Shown here: positions 15,877-20,513 of the stretch, one piece after another | How the letters are laid out: the number at the start of each line of letters is the position of its first letter | Numbering within the stretch: position 1 is the first letter of the stretch | NCBI GenBank assembly: GCA_015522345.1 | Contig: WAML01000082.1 | Location: forward strand, 1-20,513 | Source of the DNA: Desulfurococcales archaeon | Lineage (GTDB): Archaea > Thermoproteota > Thermoprotei_A > Sulfolobales > Desulfurococcaceae | DNA: 20,513 nt | Reading direction: 5' to 3' | Program-made: the position numbers and the translations under genes | The notes under the pieces: model-generated | The model's input: only the letters and a program-made list of their open reading frames with translations | Databases searched by the model: none | What the model was told of the DNA's origin: nothing

Positions 15877-16833
15877 ATGTGTAAAAACAAAGAATCTGAT
15901 AAAATAGTTTATAAAGTAATTGTAAAGACGGGGTTATATAGAGGGTTTACTTCAAAGGATCTTAATAACGAATATGGTTATCTAGAAAAAATTGAAGACT
16001 TTGCTGACTTAGTAAAGAATGTCAGTTCTGAGTATATAGCTTTAATTCCAGATATAATGTATCCAGAGATATTGTTTATTGTAGATAATCTTGTTGATAA
16101 ACTAGAGAACGAGCACGCTGATATAGCTATTGTAAGGGCTAGGCCTAAGGGTGTATTTGAGAAAGTTGCGTTGCTTTTAGGGAAAATAACTATATTAAGT
16201 AAACTATCTAAGATAATAGGTTACCATAATGGATTACTAATTGTTTTGAGACGGAGTCTTTTATCTAAAGTCAGAAGACATAACGATATTAAAGAAATTG
16301 TTATGGATAGCAAAAGAGTTATTGAAGTATACTATGACGTCCCTGTATCTACTTACATAATACTGTTGTATAGTAGATTACCTAAGCCTTTACTAATGTT
16401 TTTAGGAGAACCTACTAGAGTATTGAAATTCGCTATTGTTGGTTCATTAGGAGCTATAATTAATATTGTTGTTGTAACGATAACAGCTATGTATTTAGGT
16501 GTTTCTAGAAGTAATCCTTTATCACTAGTTCTTCCAGTAGTATTGGGTTTTGAATCAAGTGTTATATTCAATTTTATTCTACACGAACTCTGGACTTTCA
16601 GAGATATTATTGTAAAGAAGAATATTATAGCTAGGATCGCTCGTTTAATAAAATACCATATGGCTAGTATTACGAGCTTCTTCACGCAATTAACTACTGT
16701 CACTCTCCTCTATACGTTACTAGGGCTATGGCTTCCACTGTCCACGGCTATAGGCATCATATTAGGGTTTATAGTCAATTATTTATTAGGGAGACTATAT
16801 ACTTGGCATGATGTGGATAGTTCTTCAACATAG
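15877..16833 (+). CDS. GtrA-family membrane protein with degenerate glycosyltransferase-like N-terminus
   Basis: The 318-residue protein has a C-terminal GtrA domain at about 180-312 with four membrane spans: RVLKFAIVGSLGAIINIVV, a second at VLPVVLGF, FNFILHELWTFRD between spans, and two more near 265-305 ending NYLLGRLYTWHD. GtrA proteins are thought to help move or present lipid-linked sugars. The first 170 residues are soluble and resemble the second half of a GT2 catalytic domain: SEYIALIPDIMYPE (51-64) lines up with YDYVIVMDADLQHPP of the next gene, but the DXD is gone. It is followed 17 bases later by an intact GT2 enzyme, so the two probably form a unit. ATG 15877 starts close behind the promoter. 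Confidence 0.85.
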   Translation: MCKNKESDKIVYKVIVKTGLYRGFTSKDLNNEYGYLEKIEDFADLVKNVSSEYIALIPDIMYPEILFIVDNLVDKLENEHADIAIVRARPKGVFEKVALLLGKITILSKLSKIIGYHNGLLIVLRRSLLSKVRRHNDIKEIVMDSKRVIEVYYDVPVSTYIILLYSRLPKPLLMFLGEPTRVLKFAIVGSLGAIINIVVVTITAMYLGVSRSNPLSLVLPVVLGFESSVIFNFILHELWTFRDIIVKKNIIARIARLIKYHMASITSFFTQLTTVTLLYTLLGLWLPLSTAIGIILGFIVNYLLGRLYTWHDVDSSST

Positions 16834-16850
16834 AGTATTGGTGCTACCTA

Positions 16851-17564
16851 ATGATATGTGTGTCAATAATACTGCCTACATATAATGAAGCTGATAATAT
16901 AGGGATAGTTATACCTCTAATAGATAAGTATATTGTTGAAACAACTAATTGTTACGAGATTATAGTAGTGGATGATAATAGTCCTGACGGAACTGCGTAT
17001 AGAGCTCTAGAGTTTAAAGATATTTATCCGGTAAGAGTCTTCATTAGAAAAGGTGTAAGAGGTTTATCTTCTGCAATAGTATTTGGAGCTTCTAAGGCTA
17101 GGTATGATTACGTTATTGTTATGGACGCCGATCTACAACACCCGCCAAGTACTATACCAGGTATAGTAAAGCTTTTAGAAAAAGGATGCGACATAGTCGT
17201 TGCCACGAGATATAGTAAAGGTGGTGGGGTACTTGGATGGAGTAGATTAAGGTACTTGGAAAGTCGGTTGGCAACGTTTTTAGCGCATCTTATAAATCCT
17301 TGGACACGTACTACAAGTGATCCTATGTCAGGCTTCTTTGGATGTAAAAAAGAATATTTATTAAATCCACTAATAAAGCCTCGTGGCTACAAGATCTTGG
17401 TTGAAGTATTGAGTAAAAACCGTTATTGGAGACCTAGAGTATGTGAAGTACCTTATATATTTAGGTCAAGAGTTTATGGTAGGAGTAAACTTGGTAGTAA
17501 AACTATTATTGAATACCTTATTCAGTTGCTTGACAATCTCTTTTACCAACCTAGACGCTATTGA
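16851..17564 (+). CDS. GT2 glycosyltransferase, dolichol-phosphate mannosyltransferase type
   Basis: The 237-residue protein has the DPM1/GT2 core: SIILPTYNEADNIG (5-18), VVDDNSPDGT (39-48), VRGLSSAIVFGA (69-80), the metal-binding MDADLQHPP (91-99) with D92 and D94, and SDPMSGFFG near residue 160. It probably moves a sugar from a nucleotide donor to a polyprenyl phosphate on the cytoplasmic face of the membrane; mannose or glucose cannot be told apart here. It has no membrane spans of its own; the preceding GtrA protein may supply them. The ATG has GGTG about eight bases upstream. Its stop is four bases from the convergent kinase stop. Confidence 0.9.
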   Translation: MICVSIILPTYNEADNIGIVIPLIDKYIVETTNCYEIIVVDDNSPDGTAYRALEFKDIYPVRVFIRKGVRGLSSAIVFGASKARYDYVIVMDADLQHPPSTIPGIVKLLEKGCDIVVATRYSKGGGVLGWSRLRYLESRLATFLAHLINPWTRTTSDPMSGFFGCKKEYLLNPLIKPRGYKILVEVLSKNRYWRPRVCEVPYIFRSRVYGRSKLGSKTIIEYLIQLLDNLFYQPRRY

Positions 17565-17568
17565 TCGA

Positions 17569-18525
17569 TTAGATTCTAAGTACGTTGATATTTTTTATGT
17601 TATCCCAATTGATTTTATGCAGACCTATTTTTTTAGCTGCTATAACTAGGGAGCCTACTACGGGACGGTATTTTATCCTATACACTTCTGCATTATTTAT
17701 TGTAGAAAGTATTGTAGTTATAAAAGTCTCTTCTACATACGGTATTCTAAATATACTTCCTGTATAAAAGATCTTTATTATTGGTAAATGGAGTTTTTTA
17801 GCTACAGCTATTACTGCCTTAGCTAGTTCTTCGCCAGCTTTATACAGTATTTCTTGAGCGACTTCATCGCCTTCACTTGCAGCTCTAGAGACTATGGGGG
17901 CTAGTCCAGCTATTCTTTCTACGCTAAAGCCTTGCTGGTATATTTTGTACGAGAGCTCTTCTTTGTCTTTTGCATTAAAGTACTCAAGTATATAATCAGC
18001 TAATTTAGTCTTTTCCATTCTACCATCGAGCATTCTAACAACTGTTCTTAATGCTCTAAACCCTATCCAGAAACCACTTCCTTGATCACCTAATAACCAT
18101 CCATGGTTTCCTGATATATATCTTTTAGAACCATCCCATCCATACGCTATACTCCCAGTACCTGCTATAACAGATATACCTGGTTCTCCAAGACTCCCAG
18201 CCATAAGGGCGGCGTGAGCATCGTGTTCAATAACTATTTCTCTCGAGATATTAAGAGACTCAAGGGCATTAGCTACATACTCTCTATCATATCTCGTATC
18301 GAGACCCGCTAGTGCAATACATAGGCTATCTATATAATCTACTCCTGCCTCATTCATTGCCTTAACTATAGAGTCAACTATGTTTATAGTAGCCAGATCC
18401 ATTCCAACGTTATGGTAGTTACTTGGACCTGAAACACCTCTTCCAATAACTTCTTTACTTACCGTATCAAGAATTACTGTTTCAGTCTTAAAACCTCCTC
18501 CGTCAACACCAGCTATTATAGCCAT
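17569..18525 (-). CDS. BadF/BadG-type sugar kinase (N-acetylglucosamine kinase / hexokinase-like)
   Basis: This 318-residue member of the ASKHA superfamily has phosphate-1 motif AGVDGGGFKTETVILD at the N-terminus, ALAGLD near 70, EHDAHAAL with the likely catalytic aspartate near 100, phosphate-2 VIAGTGSIAYG near 120, and GDQGSGFWIG near 150. Related crenarchaeal enzymes, such as the Sulfolobus tokodaii hexokinase, phosphorylate glucose, mannose, glucosamine and GlcNAc using ATP; which sugar is used here is unknown. I start at ATG 18525 because GGTG lies seven bases before it; ATG 18531 would leave only one base. The neighbouring glycosyltransferase genes make a role in activating sugars plausible but are convergent, not co-transcribed. 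Confidence 0.85.
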   Translation of the reverse strand: MAIIAGVDGGGFKTETVILDTVSKEVIGRGVSGPSNYHNVGMDLATINIVDSIVKAMNEAGVDYIDSLCIALAGLDTRYDREYVANALESLNISREIVIEHDAHAALMAGSLGEPGISVIAGTGSIAYGWDGSKRYISGNHGWLLGDQGSGFWIGFRALRTVVRMLDGRMEKTKLADYILEYFNAKDKEELSYKIYQQGFSVERIAGLAPIVSRAASEGDEVAQEILYKAGEELAKAVIAVAKKLHLPIIKIFYTGSIFRIPYVEETFITTILSTINNAEVYRIKYRPVVGSLVIAAKKIGLHKINWDNIKNINVLRI

Positions 18526-18563
18526 GAACATGCACCACGATGTGTTATCTAATATAGGTACAG

Positions 18564-18577
18564 GATTAAAATTTTAA
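18564..18577 (+). promoter_or_regulatory. TATA-like region upstream of the 68-residue protein gene
   Basis: GGATTAAAATTTTAAAGG contains a symmetrical TTTAAA-type element that could drive the gene at 18636 and, in the other direction, the kinase gene. Predicted leader for the plus gene is about 40 bases. Confidence 0.3.
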
Positions 18578-18635
18578 AGGCACAGATATGTTAAAGACAT
18601 TCAGCGCTTAGAAGATAGCTGGAAGGCGAGCTGTT

Positions 18636-18842
18636 ATGGGAGGAAAACATGGAAAGTATATTTATGTTGAAAGAAATGATGGGTGGTTTGTTAAAGTTAG
18701 AGTACTTAAAAGTAGAGAACCTAATGATCCAGAGAAATATATTATTGTAGGACCTAAAGTGAAGAAGCCGCCGCTCACATATAAAGTCGTGAAAGAAGAA
18801 GAATTACCTGATGAAGTCAGAGATAAACTCTATTCAGTTTAA
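18636..18842 (+). CDS. Small conserved-looking basic protein of unknown function
   Basis: The 68-residue product is rich in Lys, Glu and Pro and begins MGGKHGKYIYVERNDGWFVK, with a beta-strand-like pattern (YIYVER, FVKVRVLKS, KYIIVGPKV) and a short C-terminal helix (EELPDEVRDKLYS). It resembles small archaeal beta-rich proteins that may bind nucleic acid, but I cannot name a family with confidence. The ATG has a weak AGGCGAG site six bases upstream. It is transcribed alone, divergent from the kinase gene, and is followed by the candidate C/D RNA region. Confidence 0.7.
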   Translation: MGGKHGKYIYVERNDGWFVKVRVLKSREPNDPEKYIIVGPKVKKPPLTYKVVKEEELPDEVRDKLYSV

Positions 18843-18930
18843 ATAAATTAAAATTAGTAAAGTACATAATTTATCATAATTTATCTTCTTAAGAAAATAG
18901 TTTATTTCTCTGTTTGCAAAACTGATTATA

Positions 18931-18991
18931 ATAGATGCTGAAGCCGACATAATCGGAGTATCGATGAAGAAGGGTCGATAGTCTGAGCTAT
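18931..18991 (+). ncRNA. Candidate box C/D guide sRNA
   Basis: The region shows the full archaeal order: C-like ATGCTGA (18935-18941), a 12-base guide (18942-18953), D'-like CGGA (18954-18957), a three-base spacer, C'-like TCGATGA (18961-18967), a 15-base guide (18968-18982) and a perfect D box CTGA (18983-18986). ATAG just before C pairs with CTAT just after D as a terminal stem. C, D' and C' each differ from consensus by one base, which is the main weakness. The first guide, AGCCGACAT plus three bases, is complementary for nine bases to AUGUCGGCU, the conserved 23S rRNA segment near E. coli 2503-2511 in the peptidyl-transferase centre. The size, about 60 bases, is typical. Confidence 0.45.
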
Positions 18992-19017
18992 ACTTTTGAT
19001 GTCTTAGGTGTTTCGAC

Positions 19018-20022
19018 TTGCCTACAAAAAACCTAGATATATACAAGGATCTAGACAAGGTAAGTAAATCTATACGTAATCCAGCTTTTGAAGCATATAT
19101 AAACTTGGAGGGAGTCTTTCAGGGAATTGATAGATTTGTTGGCAATAGTGTAAATAATATAATGAAGGTTATTGGCAATAGAAGCTTGAATAAATGTATA
19201 TTCTGTAAACTTAGTTTAAAGAAGAAAACTGGTAGTTGGGATGAGGCAGTCCTCTTTTTATGTGAAAAAACGTTGATGGGTATCTACGGAATATTTGATG
19301 GAGAAGAATATAATGGTGTCCAAGCACTAGGATCATTTAGTGAAAAAATTGATGCTAAAGAATACTCTACTGCTATAATAGAATACATAGAGTTGCCTAA
19401 AGACTTTGTGAAGAGAAGACTAAGAATAGAAATACCTAAGCAAGTAAGTACTGTGAAAGAGGGTAAAGAAGTCAAGAAGGAGCTACCTAAGACTATTATA
19501 GCTAATGAAAATATACAATATACTCCAACATCAGGGACGATACCTATTGAAACTAGTGTTGAAAAGACTAAAGTGCTTCCGACAGAAGAACTCGAGAAAT
19601 TCTATAAAGCTTTTATAGAAAAAGTTGTTCTACCTAAGAGAGGAGTCTATATAATTCCTAGTGAAGAGAAAAAACTAGATAAAGAAAAGCCTTTAGTAAA
19701 TAATGTAGAGGAGCTTATTAAACTTGAAACTCCATTATTAAAGCTAGTGGAGTCTTTGACTCCTTTAGTGCAAGCAAATAAAACGAACATTACTATGATA
19801 AAAATAAGTGGTGATCACAAGAGTATATTAATTGAGGTAAATGTTTCAAAACTAGGTCTATTAATGAAGAAAGAAAAGATGCTTGAAATAGCTAAAGCAG
19901 TTACTGAAAAAGCTATTGAAGTTATAAGTAAGAATAAACATGAGGAATTAACTAGTGTCAAAGAAGTAAGAGTTGCTGTAAAACATGGATGGGATGTGAT
20001 TAAGATGAGTAAGAGTGTATGA
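19018..20022 (+). CDS. Unknown two-domain protein
   Basis: I do not recognise this 334-residue protein. The TTG start is supported by AGGTG seven bases upstream (19006-19010). Residues 1-140 form one domain with a CIFC pair (60-63) and a third cysteine at 82, too few for a certain zinc site. Residues 141-190 are a Lys/Glu/Thr/Pro-rich linker. Residues 190-334 form a second alpha/beta domain, with ITMIKISGDHKSILIEVNVS and a helix MLEIAKAVTEKAIEVI. No membrane span or signal peptide is visible, so it is probably cytoplasmic. It lies between two RNA candidates and appears to be a single-gene unit. Confidence 0.7.
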   Translation: MPTKNLDIYKDLDKVSKSIRNPAFEAYINLEGVFQGIDRFVGNSVNNIMKVIGNRSLNKCIFCKLSLKKKTGSWDEAVLFLCEKTLMGIYGIFDGEEYNGVQALGSFSEKIDAKEYSTAIIEYIELPKDFVKRRLRIEIPKQVSTVKEGKEVKKELPKTIIANENIQYTPTSGTIPIETSVEKTKVLPTEELEKFYKAFIEKVVLPKRGVYIIPSEEKKLDKEKPLVNNVEELIKLETPLLKLVESLTPLVQANKTNITMIKISGDHKSILIEVNVSKLGLLMKKEKMLEIAKAVTEKAIEVISKNKHEELTSVKEVRVAVKHGWDVIKMSKSV

Positions 20023-20080
20023 AGTACTATCACTTATAGAATCAATTAAAGACATCACTATTTCCTAAAGAATGGGAAAA

Positions 20081-20089
20081 ACAATATAA
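20081..20089 (+). promoter_or_regulatory. Possible TATA box of the tRNA half
   Basis: ACAATATAA followed by CCCCC lies about 34 bases before the first tRNA base, predicting a transcript start a few bases upstream of 20119. GATAAATC at 20099-20106 is a closer, less likely alternative. Confidence 0.35.
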
Positions 20090-20118
20090 CCCCCAAGTGG
20101 ATAAATCTAGCCTGATAT

Positions 20119-20170
20119 GGGCCCGTAGCTCAGCCTGGTAGAGCGGCGGACGTCCACCGACTCCCGGACC
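20119..20170 (+). tRNA. 5' half of a split (trans-spliced) tRNA, probably tRNA-Lys
   Basis: The sequence has a 5' acceptor strand GGGCCCG (20119-20125), TA at 8-9, a D arm GCTC-AGCCTGGTA-GAGC (20128-20144), base 26 G and a 5' anticodon strand GCGGA (20146-20150). After C at position 32 comes G, not the universal U33, and then a GC-rich tail GTCCACCGACTCCCGGACC to 20170. No anticodon, T arm or matching CGGGCCC follows; the sequence becomes AT-rich and enters the 3' end of a minus-strand gene. Split tRNAs have exactly this form, with the tail pairing to a leader on a separately encoded 3' half. The acceptor and D arm match crenarchaeal tRNA-Lys, and trans-spliced tRNA-Lys(CUU) is known from Staphylothermus. 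Isotype is inference because the anticodon is in the other half. Confidence 0.75.
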
Positions 20171-20174
20171 TTCC

Positions 20175-20513
20175 TTAACTCCGTTTTCCAGATTTCTTCA
20201 TAGACTTTTTGTACTTACTGTAGTAGTATAGAGAGACTCCTGTAAATACCGTAGCGATTATTATGAAGAGCAAAACATTTGCCCTTGTATTAAAGTATAA
20301 GTTATCGTTACGTAAACTATATGATATCAATCCAAGATATTTATAGACATTTCCTATGTAGTCTACTGCATAAACTCGGTTGTATTCAAGGTCTTCTTTA
20401 ATACTTGTGTGCGGCTTTATTATTCCTAAATATTTTTTGTAAGATCCATTGAGTGTATGAATTAAGAGAGTTATTGAAACAACGTCTAAACCACTATTAT
20501 TAACGGTTATAAG
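20175..20513 (-). CDS. Membrane-anchored surface protein, C-terminal part only
   Basis: I translated this frame by hand: it is open from the window edge to the TAA at 20175-20177, giving 112 residues with the N-terminus missing. It begins with a beta-rich extracellular piece (LITVNNSGLDVVSITLLIHT), has possible N-glycosylation sites NNS and NGS, and then one membrane span of about 21 residues (ANVLLFIIIATVFTGVSLYYY). A Lys-rich cytoplasmic tail, KKSMKKSGKRS, ends it. This is the layout of archaeal surface proteins anchored by a C-terminal helix. The family cannot be named from this part. The stop lies four bases beyond the tail of the convergent tRNA half. Confidence 0.75.
   Translation of the reverse strand, partial: LITVNNSGLDVVSITLLIHTLNGSYKKYLGIIKPHTSIKEDLEYNRVYAVDYIGNVYKYLGLISYSLRNDNLYFNTRANVLLFIIIATVFTGVSLYYYSKYKKSMKKSGKRS

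Noticed and set aside
18959..18980. TATCGA/TCGATA hairpin as an independent terminator or operator.
   Set aside because: It overlaps the C' box and second guide of the C/D candidate, lacks a T run, and is better explained as part of that RNA.
18834..19058. A 74-codon minus-strand frame across the gap after the small basic protein.
   Set aside because: Low-complexity composition, overlap with both neighbouring genes and with the sRNA candidate, and no ribosome binding site.
20046..20078. TTTCC/GGAAA hairpin after the unknown gene as a terminator.
   Set aside because: Only five pairs, no T run, and archaeal termination does not normally depend on such hairpins.
20119..20170. The tRNA fragment as an attachment-site remnant of an integrated element.
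   Set aside because: Integration usually leaves a 3' tRNA fragment, no integrase or foreign genes are visible, and the specific GC-rich tail suits a split tRNA better.
20119..20190. A complete intron-containing tRNA-Lys, because CTTAACTCCGT at 20174-20184 resembles the 3' anticodon arm of tRNA-Lys.
   Set aside because: No variable loop, T arm or CGGGCCC acceptor strand follows, and these bases are the stop codon and last codons of the minus-strand surface-protein gene.

Overview
The window reads as the chromosome of a hyperthermophilic crenarchaeon of the Desulfurococcales, most likely Staphylothermus or a close relative. Reasons: low G+C, archaeal TATA boxes with GGTG-type ribosome binding sites and frequent GTG/TTG starts, an ATP-dependent archaeal DNA ligase, a GPN-loop GTPase, ribosomal protein eL33 (L35Ae), an Sm-like protein, NucS, a family 4 Fe-S uracil-DNA glycosylase, and a tRNA 5' half without a 3' half, which recalls the trans-spliced tRNA-Lys(CUU) reported in Staphylothermus. 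No integrase, IS element, CRISPR array or phage gene is visible, and no stretch over 300 bases lacks a gene or RNA candidate.

Layout. 1-1861 (-): NFACT/RqcH-type ribosome quality-control protein, cut by the window edge. 1987-2280 (+): small membrane protein. 2283-3769 (-): an SFM1-like SPOUT methyltransferase overlapping a UPF0282 metallo-beta-lactamase-fold hydrolase. 3962-5303 (+): NucS/EndoMS endonuclease overlapping a class I methyltransferase. 5386-8033 (+): an Sm-like protein followed by three consecutive genes made only of CBS domains (2+4+4). 8139-9316 (+): Mut7-C RNase with zinc ribbon, coupled to AMMECR1. 9321-10094 (-): GPN GTPase. 10247-10528 (+): eL33. 10542-12368 (-): DNA ligase. 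12460-12545: a GC-rich structured island of unknown nature. 12555-12938 (-): unknown coiled-coil protein. 13111-15057 (+): membrane-anchored Lon-domain serine protease. 15045-15716 (-): uracil-DNA glycosylase. 15877-17564 (+): GtrA-domain protein plus a polyprenyl-phosphate glycosyltransferase. 17569-18525 (-): BadF/GlcNAc-kinase-type sugar kinase. 18636-18842 (+): small unknown protein. 18931-18991 (+): candidate box C/D sRNA. 19018-20022 (+): unknown protein. 20119-20170 (+): tRNA 5' half. 20175-20513 (-): C-terminal end of a membrane-anchored surface protein.

The genes fall into information processing (translation quality control, ribosomal protein, Sm protein, RNase, tRNA half, sRNA), DNA repair and replication (NucS, UDG, ligase; NucS and UDG end in the same PCNA-binding-like peptide), and surface or lipid-linked sugar chemistry (GtrA protein, glycosyltransferase, sugar kinase, surface protease). 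Genes are packed tail to tail with almost no space between convergent stops. The points most worth following are the tRNA half, the candidate C/D sRNA with a guide matching the peptidyl-transferase centre, the GC-rich island, the degenerate glycosyltransferase domain on the GtrA protein, and the ten-CBS cluster.
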